Shown one piece after another: positions 1 to 8,394 of a stretch of 64,000 nucleotides of DNA (the first letter of the stretch is position 1; every line of letters begins with the position of its first letter). The notes under the pieces are model-generated. The model saw nothing but the letters and a program-made list of their open reading frames with translations. It did not search any database and was not told where the DNA came from. A program made the position numbers and the translations under genes. Source of the DNA: Blattabacterium cuenoti (GTDB lineage Bacteria; Bacteroidota; Bacteroidia; Flavobacteriales; Blattabacteriaceae). Where the stretch lies: NCBI RefSeq assembly GCF_014251255.1, contig NZ_CP059182.1, forward strand, positions 434,001 to 498,000, in the 5' to 3' direction.

Positions 1-1314
1 TTTAAGAAAACTAGAAATATTTTTTTTACTTTTGTTTTTTATAGCTATTCTATATTTAGTAATACAAATCTTATAAAGTGCTTTTTCTTTTAAAATACTT
101 TTAGGAAAATCATTTATGAAATGATTTAAAGAAAACAAAGCGGCATAATCCTTATGCATAAGAAAATACAGATTCGCTATATAATAATCTTTCTTTTCAA
201 GTTTTTTCAACAATTTATTTAATAGAATATCTATTTTCTTTCTTTTAGAACTATTTGGAAATTCTAGAATAAATTGATTTAGCAAATCAATAGCCATATG
301 AATATTTTTCTGATCTAAATTAAAATTTAATGAAGAAAGATAATAATTGAACCCCTTTTTAAAAGAATCATTTTCTATAGATTTTTCTTCTTTTAGTTCT
401 GAATCTGAATATGGATATTTCTTTTTTAAGAAAATTTTTATTTTTTTAAGAAAACTTTTACTTTTTGATTTTTCTTCTTTTAGTTCTGAATCTGAATTCA
501 GAAAACTTTTACTTTTTGATTTTTCTTCTTTTAGTTCTGAATCTGAATTCAGAAAACTTTTACTTTTTGATTTTTCTTCTTTTAGTTCTGAATCTGAATT
601 CAGAAAACTTTTACTTTTTGATTTTTCTTCTTTTAGTTCTGAATCTGAATTCAGAAAACTTTTACTTTTTGATTTTTCTTCTTTTAGTTCTGAATCTGAA
701 TTCAGAAAACTTTTACTTTTTGATTTTTCTTCTTTTAGTTCTGAATCTGAATTCAGAAAACTTTTACTTTTTGATTTTTCTTCTTTTAGTTCTGAATCTG
801 AATTCAGAAAACTTTTACTTTTTGATTTTTCTTCTTTTAGTTCTGAATCTGAATTCAGAAAACTTTTACTTTTTGATTTTTCTTCTTTTAGTTCTGAATC
901 TGAATTCAGAAAACTTTTACTTTTTGATTTTTCTTCTTTTAGTTCTGAATCTGAATTCAGAAAACTTTTACTTTTTGATTTTTCTTCTTTTAGTTCTGAA
1001 TCTGAATTCAGAAAACTTTTACTTTTTGATTTTTCTTCTTTTAGTTCTGAATCTGAATTCAGAAAACTTTTACTTTTTGATTTTTCTTCTTTTAGTTCTG
1101 AATCTGAATTCAGAAAACTTTTACTTTTTGATTTTTCTTCTTTTAGTTCTGAATCTGAATTCAGAAAACTTTTACTTTTTGATTTTTCTAAATTAAAAAA
1201 AGCATGCTTATTCTGTTTCTGTTTTATAAAACTATTATTAGTACATCCTGTTGGATGGAACAATAATAATATATTGAATACAAATAAAAACAATAAAAAA
1301 ACAATTTTTTTCAT
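1..1314 (-). CDS. bamD: BamD-like outer-membrane assembly lipoprotein with repeat-replaced N-terminal half (3' end outside window)
   Basis: Minus-strand frame open from ATG at 1314 to the left edge (438 codons). Residues 1-23 are a lipoprotein signal peptide ending in lipobox HPTGC (Cys24). About 18 unique residues follow, then a partial and 14 complete copies of the 17-residue unit NSDSELKEEKSKSKSFL (to about residue 289). The last ~149 residues resemble the C-terminal half of Bacteroidota BamD: a TPR end (FLKKKYPYSD...), FNYYLSSLNFNLDQKN, then helical TPR pairs (AIDLLNQFILEFPNSS; DYAALFSLNHFINDFPKS). Usual BamD is about 260-280 residues and has N-terminal TPRs where the array lies. BamD is the essential periplasmic TPR partner of BamA in beta-barrel insertion. 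It starts 3 bp after the ferritin gene, in an operon with dapA. Family assignment comes from remembered motif order; only the last few dozen residues should be missing. Confidence 0.82.
   Translation of the reverse strand, partial: MKKIVFLLFLFVFNILLLFHPTGCTNNSFIKQKQNKHAFFNLEKSKSKSFLNSDSELKEEKSKSKSFLNSDSELKEEKSKSKSFLNSDSELKEEKSKSKSFLNSDSELKEEKSKSKSFLNSDSELKEEKSKSKSFLNSDSELKEEKSKSKSFLNSDSELKEEKSKSKSFLNSDSELKEEKSKSKSFLNSDSELKEEKSKSKSFLNSDSELKEEKSKSKSFLNSDSELKEEKSKSKSFLNSDSELKEEKSKSKSFLNSDSELKEEKSKSKSFLNSDSELKEEKSKSKSFLKKIKIFLKKKYPYSDSELKEEKSIENDSFKKGFNYYLSSLNFNLDQKNIHMAIDLLNQFILEFPNSSKRKKIDILLNKLLKKLEKKDYYIANLYFLMHKDYAALFSLNHFINDFPKSILKEKALYKICITKYRIAIKNKSKKNISSFLK
449..1189. repeat. 51-bp tandem repeat array (14 full copies plus 27 bp) inside bamD
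   Basis: Fourteen head-to-tail copies of a 51-bp unit lie at 449-1162, followed by a 27-bp partial copy to 1189. I see no differences between copies. Each carries one GAATTC site, at 494 and then every 51 bp to 1157. The unit length is a multiple of three, so the minus-strand bamD frame stays open. A 31-bp stretch just outside the array (380-410) is identical to part of the unit and probably marks the source sequence. There are no spacers, so this is a coding minisatellite and not a CRISPR array. Confidence 0.97.
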
Positions 1315-1317
1315 AAT

Positions 1318-1836
1318 TTATTTCATGTTAGTAACATAGTTTTTCCTAATATCACGATTAAATAAGTAAAGACCTACTTTTTCATCTCCTATTAATTCAA
1401 TTTGATTAAATATCATTTTACTTAATGCTTCTTCTTCTATTTGTTCTTCTATGTACCATTGCAAAAAATTATATGTAAAATAATCCTTTTCTTGTAAAGA
1501 AAGTTCAACCAGTTTATTGATCTCTTTAGAAATTTCCTTTTCTTGTTCCAACAATTTTTGAAATAATTCTTTTAAAGAACTACGTAAAGAAAATTCTTTA
1601 AAGAAAAGAGAAGATGACTGATTGGGAAAAACAGCATATCCTCCTCTCTTATTAATATATCTGATTAATTTTAACATATGTTTTCTTTCTTCATTTGAAT
1701 GATCATATAAAAATTCACATATTCCATCAAATCCTTTATATTCAGCCCAAGATGCCATGGATAGATATAATTGAGAAGATTCTAATTCTCTAATTAATTG
1801 TTTTTTTAATTCCGTTTGTATTATTTCACTAAACAT
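1318..1836 (-). CDS. ftnA: non-haem ferritin
   Basis: 172-residue iron-storage protein, the usual length for bacterial ferritin subunits that form 24-mers. Ferroxidase-centre residues are visible: Glu in RELESSQLYL near residue 18, Glu-Glu-x-x-His in SNEERKHM near 50, and the acidic run EEQIEEEALSK near 130. Known function: oxidises Fe(II) and stores ferric mineral in the cytoplasm. It lies between dapA (6 bp gap) and bamD (3 bp gap), so it is very probably cotranscribed with both. The ATG at 1836 gives the standard N-terminus. Nothing unusual except low-GC codon use. Confidence 0.93.
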   Translation of the reverse strand: MFSEIIQTELKKQLIRELESSQLYLSMASWAEYKGFDGICEFLYDHSNEERKHMLKLIRYINKRGGYAVFPNQSSSLFFKEFSLRSSLKELFQKLLEQEKEISKEINKLVELSLQEKDYFTYNFLQWYIEEQIEEEALSKMIFNQIELIGDEKVGLYLFNRDIRKNYVTNMK

Positions 1837-1842
1837 AAAAAT

Positions 1843-2730
1843 TTAATTCACTCTGTTTTCAAATCTATCTAAAAAAAATGTCATTTTATTTTTTAAAGTA
1901 TTAGATCCACTTAACAATGGTAATCTTACATAAGATTTACATATTCCCATGATATTTAAAAGTGTTTTAATTCCCGTTGGGTTTCCTTCTTCATATATTA
2001 AATGAATCATATGAAAAATTTCATAAAAAATAGTAAAAGCTTCATTTACTTTGTTCTTTTTAACTAAAGATATCATTTTAAAAATTTTATCTGGAAATCC
2101 TTGTGCAATTACAGAGATAACTCCATTTCCTCCACCTAACATAATAGGCAAAGTAAGAAAATCATCTCCTGAAATAACACTGAAATCTTTCGGCTTTTTT
2201 TCAAGAATTTCATAAGATTGTAATATATTTCCAGATGCTTCTTTTATTCCTATAATATTTTTAAAATCATTAGCTAATCTAATAACAGTATTTGGAAATA
2301 TATTAGATCCAGTTCTTTTAGGAACATTATAAATGATAATGTTTGCTTCCGTATGATTCACAATAGATTTGAAATGCTGATAAATTCCTTCTTGAGAAGG
2401 TCTATTATAATAAGGGGAAACAGAAAGAATAGCTGTAAAATCTGATAAATTTATACTTTTTATTTTTTTTATAATCGATTCAGTATCGTTTCCACCAACT
2501 CCTAATATTAAAGGAAGTTTTTTGTAATTTATTTTTTGAATGCATTCAATGACTTCTTTTTTTTCTTCTTGATTTAAAGTAGAAGTTTCAGCTGTAGTTC
2601 CCAATACTACCAAATAGTTTACTTTATTTCCTACATGCTTTATAAGTTTTTCAAGACCATTAAAATCTATTTTTCCATCCTTTTTAAAGGGAGTAACCAA
2701 CGCCACACCTGTTCCATATAATTTTTTCAT
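1843..2730 (-). CDS. dapA: 4-hydroxy-tetrahydrodipicolinate synthase
   Basis: 295 residues, full length. TIM-barrel aldolase that condenses pyruvate with aspartate semialdehyde, the first step of the lysine/diaminopimelate branch. Visible motifs: the pyruvate-binding GTTAET near residues 44-49 (usually GTTGES), SPYYNRPSQEG with a proton-relay Tyr, YNVPKRTG (the common form has G where K stands), and the Schiff-base lysine in GIKEASGN near residue 161. DAP is needed for peptidoglycan, and lysine provisioning is a known role of insect nutritional symbionts. First gene of the apparent dapA-ftnA-bamD operon; 136 bp separate its start from the RRM gene. Confidence 0.96.
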   Translation of the reverse strand: MKKLYGTGVALVTPFKKDGKIDFNGLEKLIKHVGNKVNYLVVLGTTAETSTLNQEEKKEVIECIQKINYKKLPLILGVGGNDTESIIKKIKSINLSDFTAILSVSPYYNRPSQEGIYQHFKSIVNHTEANIIIYNVPKRTGSNIFPNTVIRLANDFKNIIGIKEASGNILQSYEILEKKPKDFSVISGDDFLTLPIMLGGGNGVISVIAQGFPDKIFKMISLVKKNKVNEAFTIFYEIFHMIHLIYEEGNPTGIKTLLNIMGICKSYVRLPLLSGSNTLKNKMTFFLDRFENRVN

Positions 2731-2866
2731 ATTAGCTTAGTGATTATTATGCTATTAAAAATATAGAAATGTCATTTAATAATCATGATTTCTTTTTTTT
2801 CTCAATTTTTTTTCCTAAACACTAAACAGATGTAGACAAATAAAATATTCTAAAATTAGTTTAGTG

Positions 2867-3139
2867 TTAAAAATCTCTTTTTGTTCTTGGTCTTGCAGCA
2901 GATACAATAATATTCCTTCCCATAAATTCTGTTCCATTTAATTTTTCTATAGCTTGTTTTGCATTCTCTTCATTAGACATTTCTATAAATCCAAATCCTT
3001 TACTCCTTTTACTTGATGCAGATTCATCAAAAATTATTTTTGCATGAGTCACTTCTCCTACAGATTCAAAATATTCTTTTAATTCTTTTTCTGTCATGTT
3101 ATAGGATAAATTACCAACGTACAATTTCGTATTGTCCAT
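2867..3139 (-). CDS. small RRM-family RNA-binding protein
   Basis: 90 residues consisting of one RNA-recognition motif: RNP2 (KLYVGNL) near residue 4 and RNP1 (KGFGFIEM) near residue 46, then a short basic tail (RPRTKRDF). I start it at ATG 3139 because the fold begins four residues later. An in-frame ATG at 3166 would add nine residues without family support. Such one-domain RRM proteins are common in Bacteroidota and are thought to bind A/U-rich RNA; the target here is unknown. A 10-bp inverted repeat with a 31-nt loop (arms 2818-2827 and 2859-2868) overlaps the stop codon and may form a 3' stem. Confidence 0.92.
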   Translation of the reverse strand: MDNTKLYVGNLSYNMTEKELKEYFESVGEVTHAKIIFDESASSKRSKGFGFIEMSNEENAKQAIEKLNGTEFMGRNIIVSAARPRTKRDF

Positions 3140-3376
3140 ATTAAAAATAAATTGTTTTAAAAGCAAATTTAGAGAAATATTTTTTCTAAAAAAGAAAAAT
3201 ATTTTACTTCAACAAGTTTTTTAACTTAGCAAAAAAAATTATGATTATTTTCATAAATAAAACTTTGCAAAAAAAAAATTGAATATATAATAGATTTTAT
3301 ATAAAAAAAAAAGAGAACTCTTCATTAAAATTAAAAATGAATAAATTTTTAATAATTACAAAGAAAGTATTTTTTG

Positions 3377-4558
3377 ATGAATGAATTCATGACAGTATCA
3401 TCTTTGTTAGACAATGATTTTTATAAATTTACCATGCAAAATGCTATAATAAAATTATTTCCTTTAGCAAAAGCTAAATATGAATTTATAAATAGAGGGA
3501 ACCATTTTTTTCCAAAAAATTTTGCAAACATTTTAAAAGAAAATCTTCAAAAAATGTCAAAATTAAGACTTTCAAATGATGAAAGAACATTTTTAGAAAA
3601 AAATTGTCCTTATTTAGATTCCACATATTTAGATTTTCTAAAAAGATACCAATATAATCCCAAAGAAATTTATATATCACAAAATGGAAAAAATCTAAAA
3701 ATGCATATTGAAGGATTATGGAGTAGAACTATATTATGGGAAGTCCCTTTAATGGCTACTATGTCGGAATTATATTATCAGTTAACAGGAAAAAAACCTA
3801 TTTCAGATAAAAAAATATTTTCTTTAACAAAAGAAAAATTAAAAAAATACAAAGAACTAAATGTTAAAATTGGAGAATACGGCACAAGAAGAAGATATTC
3901 TTATCAAGTACACAAATTAGTTTTAAATCTTTTGATAGAAGGAAAATATCCTTTTTTTACAGGAAGCAGTAATGTTCATTTATCTCATATTTTTTCAAAA
4001 AAACCTATAGGAACACATGGACATGAATGGATTATGTTTCACGCAGCTAAATATGGATTTAAAATAGCAGACAAAATAGCAATGGAAAATTGGTTAAATA
4101 TTTATGGAAAAAATTTAAGAATTGCTCTATCTGATACATATACCACTCCAGTTTTTTTAAAAAACTTTGACAAAAAATTATCAACTCTTTTTGAAGGCGT
4201 TAGACATGATAGTGGAAATCCTATTCTGTTTACAAAACAAATGATAGAACATTACAGAAAATTGAAAATCAATCCTATTAATAAAAAAATTATCTTTTCA
4301 GATAATTTAAATCCACATAAAGTAACTATGATTTCTTCTTTTTGCAAAGAAAAAATCAATCCTATTTTTGGAATAGGAACTAATTTTACTAATGATGTAG
4401 GACTTCCTTCTCTAAATATAGTTATTAAAATGGTAAAAGCACTTCCAGAAAAAACAAAAAAATGGATATCCGTTGTTAAACTTTCTAATGTAAAGGAAAA
4501 ATCTACAGGAAATAAAAATATGATTTTTTTAGCTAAAAAAATTCTTCATATTGTATAA
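3377..4558 (+). CDS. pncB: nicotinate phosphoribosyltransferase
   Basis: 393 residues, full length. Makes nicotinate mononucleotide from nicotinate and PRPP in the NAD salvage (Preiss-Handler) route. Visible: N-terminal LLDNDFYKFTMQNAI, GEYGTRRRYSYQ, the GTHGHEW segment near residue 213 (the region holding the phosphorylated His of the family), GVRHDSGNP, and FGIGTNFTNDVG near the C-terminus, all typical of PncB. The ATG at 3377 is chosen over an adjacent in-frame TTG (3374). It stands alone between divergent and codirectional neighbours; the hairpin at 4564 follows its stop. Confidence 0.96.
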   Translation: MNEFMTVSSLLDNDFYKFTMQNAIIKLFPLAKAKYEFINRGNHFFPKNFANILKENLQKMSKLRLSNDERTFLEKNCPYLDSTYLDFLKRYQYNPKEIYISQNGKNLKMHIEGLWSRTILWEVPLMATMSELYYQLTGKKPISDKKIFSLTKEKLKKYKELNVKIGEYGTRRRYSYQVHKLVLNLLIEGKYPFFTGSSNVHLSHIFSKKPIGTHGHEWIMFHAAKYGFKIADKIAMENWLNIYGKNLRIALSDTYTTPVFLKNFDKKLSTLFEGVRHDSGNPILFTKQMIEHYRKLKINPINKKIIFSDNLNPHKVTMISSFCKEKINPIFGIGTNFTNDVGLPSLNIVIKMVKALPEKTKKWISVVKLSNVKEKSTGNKNMIFLAKKILHIV

Positions 4559-4563
4559 AATAC

Positions 4564-4594
4564 AAATCAAAAATTATATTGATTTTTTTTTTTT
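4564..4594 (+). terminator. intrinsic terminator after pncB
   Basis: A 7-bp stem (AAATCAA 4564-4570 with TTGATTT 4579-4585), an 8-nt loop, and a T-rich tract directly following, six bases after the pncB stop. The stem has few GC pairs, so it is a weak but well-formed intrinsic terminator. Confidence 0.65.
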
Positions 4595-4606
4595 ATTTTA
4601 TCTTTG
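4579..4606 (+). promoter_or_regulatory. Bacteroidota-type promoter for miaB
   Basis: TTG at 4579-4581, 17-nt spacer, then TATCTTTG at 4599-4606. This matches the Flavobacteria/Bacteroides housekeeping consensus TTG-N(17-23)-TAnnTTTG. A start near 4613 would give a leader of about 65 nt before miaB. The TTG overlaps the descending arm of the pncB terminator. Confidence 0.5.
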
Positions 4607-4679
4607 ATTCTAATCAGCTAAAGTATCTAGAATAGATCTCTGTACCAGTACATATTTAGATTAGATTGTGTATATAATT

Positions 4680-6116
4680 ATGGATAATCATAATATCAAT
4701 AATTTTTCTTATAATAAGAATAAGAAAAAGAATAAAAAGGAAGAAATATTACAATTACAAAAAACTTATATAGAAAGTTATGGGTGTCAGATGAATATTT
4801 CTGATAATGAAATTATAGCTTCTTTTTTGTTGAAAAAAAATTTTTCTATTACAAATAATTTAGAAGAAGCAAATATTATACTCATAAATACCTGTTTTAT
4901 TCGGAAAAAAGCAGAATTAACTTTAAAATATAGATTACAAAATCTAAAATATTTGAAATTAAAAAAAAAACCTCCATTATTTGGAATTTTAGGATGCATA
5001 TCAAAACATATAAAAAAATTGGACAAAGAGAATATTGTAGATTTTGTTATTCCTCCAGATTCTTATAGAAAAATACCAGATATTATCTTTTTGGTTAAAA
5101 AGAAAAAAGAATATTCACAAATACTCTCTCAAAAAATAAATGAAACTTATGCAGATATAACTCCATATCAATTAAATAAAGAAAAGAAAGTAACATCATT
5201 TATAAGTATTACAAGAGGATGTGATAATATGTGTACATTTTGTGTAGTTCCTTTTACGAGAGGAAGAGAAAGAAGTAGTGATCCTGACTCCATTCTTAGA
5301 GAATGTAAAAAATTATATGACAAAGGATATAAAGAGGTAACTCTTTTAGGTCAAAATGTAGATTCTTATCTATGGGTTGGAAGTAATTTATTGAAAAAAC
5401 AAATTTACAAAATTAGAAATAACAAAAACTTTATAGACTTTTCTATGCTATTAGATTTGTTAGCAAAAGAAATCCCTCTTATGAGAATTCGTTTTTCTAC
5501 ATCTAATCCTCATGATATGTCTGAAAATGTTATAAAAGTAATATCAAAACATTCAAATATATGTAAACATATTCATTTACCAGTTCAATCAGGAAGTAAT
5601 AAAATATTAAAACTAATGAATAGAAAATATACTTGTGAAAGTTATATATCTTTAATAAAAAAAATTAGATCCATAATCCCTCAATGTTCTATTTCACACG
5701 ATATTATGACTGGATTTTGTAATGAAAATGAAGAAGATCATCAAAAAACTATTAGTTTAATGAACAATGTTAAGTATAATTATGGATATATGTTTTCTTA
5801 TTCTCACAGACCTGGAACTTATGCATATAAAAAATTTAAAGATAATGTTCCAGAATATATAAAAAAAAGACGTTTAAAAGAAATCATTGATTTACAAAAA
5901 AATCATTCTATTTTTCATATGAAAGAATATATAGGAAAAATACAAGAAGTTTTAATAGAAGGAGTTTCCAAAAAAAGAGATCAAGATTGGTATGGAAGAA
6001 ATACTCAAAATACTGTAGTAGTATTTCCTAAGATTAATAAAAAAAAAATAGGAGATATAGTTCATCTAAAAATAACAAATTATACTTCTGCAACATTAAT
6101 AGGAAATATAATTTAA
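4680..6116 (+). CDS. miaB: tRNA-2-methylthio-N6-isopentenyladenosine37 methylthiotransferase
   Basis: 478 residues from ATG 4680; an upstream in-frame GTG (4668) is less likely. MiaB is a radical-SAM enzyme that adds the 2-methylthio group to i6A37 of tRNAs reading UNN codons. Domains: N-terminal UPF0004 with three auxiliary-cluster Cys (YGCQMN, NTCFIR, LGCISK), radical-SAM motif RGCDNMCTFC, and a C-terminal TRAM domain. The N-terminus has a Lys/Asn-rich extension of about 28 residues before the conserved start. Its partner miaA, which makes the i6A substrate, is also in the window (25627-26550). Confidence 0.96.
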   Translation: MDNHNINNFSYNKNKKKNKKEEILQLQKTYIESYGCQMNISDNEIIASFLLKKNFSITNNLEEANIILINTCFIRKKAELTLKYRLQNLKYLKLKKKPPLFGILGCISKHIKKLDKENIVDFVIPPDSYRKIPDIIFLVKKKKEYSQILSQKINETYADITPYQLNKEKKVTSFISITRGCDNMCTFCVVPFTRGRERSSDPDSILRECKKLYDKGYKEVTLLGQNVDSYLWVGSNLLKKQIYKIRNNKNFIDFSMLLDLLAKEIPLMRIRFSTSNPHDMSENVIKVISKHSNICKHIHLPVQSGSNKILKLMNRKYTCESYISLIKKIRSIIPQCSISHDIMTGFCNENEEDHQKTISLMNNVKYNYGYMFSYSHRPGTYAYKKFKDNVPEYIKKRRLKEIIDLQKNHSIFHMKEYIGKIQEVLIEGVSKKRDQDWYGRNTQNTVVVFPKINKKKIGDIVHLKITNYTSATLIGNII

Positions 6117-6176
6117 CAAAGAAAAAAGAAAAATATTTTAAACTTTCTTATGTCCAAGAAAATAATTTCCATATCC

Positions 6177-7451
6177 ATGGAATCTATCCATAAGATAAAA
6201 CAAAAATTTAATATTATTGGAAATGATTCTGCTTTGAATAGAGCTTTAGAAAAAGCAATTCAAATTGCTCCAACTGATATTTCAGTATTGATTCTTGGAG
6301 AAAATGGAGTTGGAAAAGAATTTATTCCAAAAATTATTCATTCTTTTTCTCACAGAAAACATTGTTCTTATATTACTGTAAATTGTGGAGCTCTTCCAGA
6401 AGGAACAATTGATAGTGAATTATTTGGACATGAAAAAGGTTCTTTTACAGGAGCTACAAGTATGAGAAAAGGTTATTTTGAAGTAGCAAACGGAGGAACA
6501 ATTTTTTTGGATGAAGTAGGAGAACTTCCTTTAACAACACAAGTACGTCTTCTTCGTATTTTAGAATCAGGAGAATTTATAAAAGTAGGGGCTTCTCAAG
6601 TACAAAAAACAAATTTTCGAGTAGTATCTGCCACTAATTCAAGTATGTCGGATTCTATTCAAAAAGGAAAATTTAGAGAAGATTTGTATTATCGTCTTAA
6701 CACAGTACAAATTATTGTTCCACCTTTAAGGTGTAGGAAAAATGATATTCAATTATTATTGAAAAAATTTTCAAATGATTTTTCTGAAAAATATCAAATG
6801 CCATCCATAAAATTTACTGAAGAATCTATGAAATATTTGGAAAATTATTCTTGGCCAGGAAATATAAGGCAATTAAAAAATCTTGTAGAACAAATATCTG
6901 TAGTAGAAACAAAACGAGAAATTTCTGTGGAAAAACTAAAAGAGTATATTCCAGAAAATATTCCTTCGTTATCTTTTCATCATTCAACAATAAATAACGA
7001 ATATTTTTTTAAAAATTTTTCTAATGAAAAAGATTTGGTTTATAAAGTTTTATTTGATATGCAAAAAAACTTTAATGACTTAAAAATTTTAACATTACAA
7101 TTGATAAAAAACAATAAAAATACTAATTTTATAGAAAATAATCAACAACTTATGGAAAAAGTATTCGGAAAAATGATTCATCATTCAGATTCAGATGACT
7201 CTCTTTTTCTAGAAGATTCTTCAAAATTATCCACTCATAATAACAATGATTTAGATTTTGAAGAAATAGAAGAAGATGATCACAATACATCTAAAAATAA
7301 AAAAAATTCTAATTTTTCTTTACAAAAGAAAGAAATAGAATTTATTCAAAAGGCTTTGATAAAAAATAGTGGAAAAAGAAAAATGACTGCAAAAGAATTA
7401 GGAATTTCAGAAAGAACATTATATAGAAAAATAAAACAATATGGATTGTAG
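6177..7451 (+). CDS. sigma54-dependent transcriptional activator lacking a receiver domain
   Basis: NtrC-class AAA+ activator. Walker A GENGVGKE near residue 40, the sigma54-contacting loop as GSFTGA near 87 (canonical GAFTGA), Walker B GGTIFLDEVGEL near 110, and a C-terminal Fis-type helix-turn-helix (TAKELGISERTLYRK near 404). There is no N-terminal response-regulator or GAF domain, so activity cannot depend on a conventional phosphorelay. ATG 6177 gives the usual Flavobacteria N-terminus (MESIHKIKQKF); an in-frame ATG at 6150 would add nine residues. The section between about 270 and 380 is acidic and variable. It overlaps lptE by 11 bp and precedes secG-groES-groEL, where a sigma54-like promoter is seen at 8395. 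The sigma54 gene itself is not in this window. Confidence 0.93.
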   Translation: MESIHKIKQKFNIIGNDSALNRALEKAIQIAPTDISVLILGENGVGKEFIPKIIHSFSHRKHCSYITVNCGALPEGTIDSELFGHEKGSFTGATSMRKGYFEVANGGTIFLDEVGELPLTTQVRLLRILESGEFIKVGASQVQKTNFRVVSATNSSMSDSIQKGKFREDLYYRLNTVQIIVPPLRCRKNDIQLLLKKFSNDFSEKYQMPSIKFTEESMKYLENYSWPGNIRQLKNLVEQISVVETKREISVEKLKEYIPENIPSLSFHHSTINNEYFFKNFSNEKDLVYKVLFDMQKNFNDLKILTLQLIKNNKNTNFIENNQQLMEKVFGKMIHHSDSDDSLFLEDSSKLSTHNNNDLDFEEIEEDDHNTSKNKKNSNFSLQKKEIEFIQKALIKNSGKRKMTAKELGISERTLYRKIKQYGL

Positions 7452-8034
7452 AAGACTTTTTTTTCTTATTATTTCATTTTTATTATTGAATAGTTGTTAC
7501 AAACCTCTTTATTCTAAACTAAATGAATACAAAAAAAAAATACAAATCAATGAATTTGTAGAACTTGTTAAGTTACCTTTTCATGGAGCAGGAAGTTACA
7601 TTTCTTATGATATTAAAAGAATGTTTGAAAATTATATAATAGATCATGGTCCTTTTAATTTAGCATTTAAAGAGGGAGGAGATATTGTTATAGGAGGAAA
7701 AATTGTAGACTATTCTATTATAGAAGGAGATGGAAAAAATCAAAAAATTAAAATAATAGTTCAAGCTTATTGTAAAGATATACGAAATTCAAAAAATAAT
7801 TGGAAAGAGGATTTTGAAATTATAGAAAATTTTCACGAAGAAAAAGATGCTTTGAATGAAGGTCCAATAAGAAATAAGATTGTAGTGAATTTAGTTGATC
7901 AATTGTATAAAAAAACAATTGAAGTAATGGATATAAATAGTAAAGAAAATGATGATGGGGAAAAAGTGAACTTATATGATGATGATAAGAATGAAGATGA
8001 TAATGAAAATGAAATGGAGTATTTTGAATTATGA
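7441..8034 (+). CDS. lptE: LptE-like lipopolysaccharide-assembly lipoprotein
   Basis: 197 residues with a signal peptide and lipobox LLNSC (Cys19). The position between the sigma54 activator and secG is that of LptE in Flavobacteria, and the length without its tail (about 165) fits. LptE plugs the LptD barrel that exports LPS to the outer membrane surface. Sequence conservation in this family is low, so the call rests on context, lipobox and size. The last 30 residues are strikingly acidic (DDGEKVNLYDDDKNEDDNEN...), unlike usual LptE. The start codon lies inside the end of the activator gene. Confidence 0.72.
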   Translation: MDCRRLFFLIISFLLLNSCYKPLYSKLNEYKKKIQINEFVELVKLPFHGAGSYISYDIKRMFENYIIDHGPFNLAFKEGGDIVIGGKIVDYSIIEGDGKNQKIKIIVQAYCKDIRNSKNNWKEDFEIIENFHEEKDALNEGPIRNKIVVNLVDQLYKKTIEVMDINSKENDDGEKVNLYDDDKNEDDNENEMEYFEL

Positions 8035-8087
8035 CACATTCATATTTAATGAATTAATTAAAATTAACAATTTTAACAATAAAAAAT

Positions 8088-8333
8088 ATGAAACATATAT
8101 ATTCAACAATGTTTGGATTTTTAATCATTTTAATGTGTATTCTTCTTATTGTAGTAATTTTAATTCAAAATCCTAAAAAAGAAAGTATTTCTCAATCTTT
8201 TATGGAAAAAAATTTTAGATTTTTTGGAATAAAAAGAACAAATACTTTTTTGGAAAGAATTACTTGGATATTATCTATTTTCATAGTTTTTTTAACTTTG
8301 TTTTTCAATTTTTTGTTAAAATTAAAAAAATAA
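8088..8333 (+). CDS. secG: preprotein translocase subunit SecG
   Basis: 81 residues with two transmembrane helices (about residues 8-27 and 57-77) and, between them, the short polar loop typical of SecG (QNPKKESISQSF...). SecG assists SecYE in protein export through the inner membrane. It follows lptE after 53 bp and precedes groES. YajC (14481) and SecE (40647) from the same export machinery are also in the window. Confidence 0.9.
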   Translation: MKHIYSTMFGFLIILMCILLIVVILIQNPKKESISQSFMEKNFRFFGIKRTNTFLERITWILSIFIVFLTLFFNFLLKLKK

Positions 8334-8394
8334 ATATGTCATAATGTCATTCAAATATGTTTTCAAAATTATGTAAAATCTAAATATTTTTTGT

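Noticed and set aside
449-1189. Possible CRISPR array
   Set aside because: Units are contiguous and identical with no unique spacers, lie inside a gene, and no cas gene is present.
347-1339. Plus-strand open frames full of Phe/Ser/Leu repeats over the array
   Set aside because: They are the antisense and frame-shadow readings of the in-frame 51-bp repeats. The minus-strand frame has a signal peptide, lipobox and BamD homology.
2818-2868. Inverted repeat at the RRM gene end as an intrinsic terminator
   Set aside because: The 10-bp arms are 31 nt apart and no U tract follows on the minus strand; kept only as a possible 3' stem.
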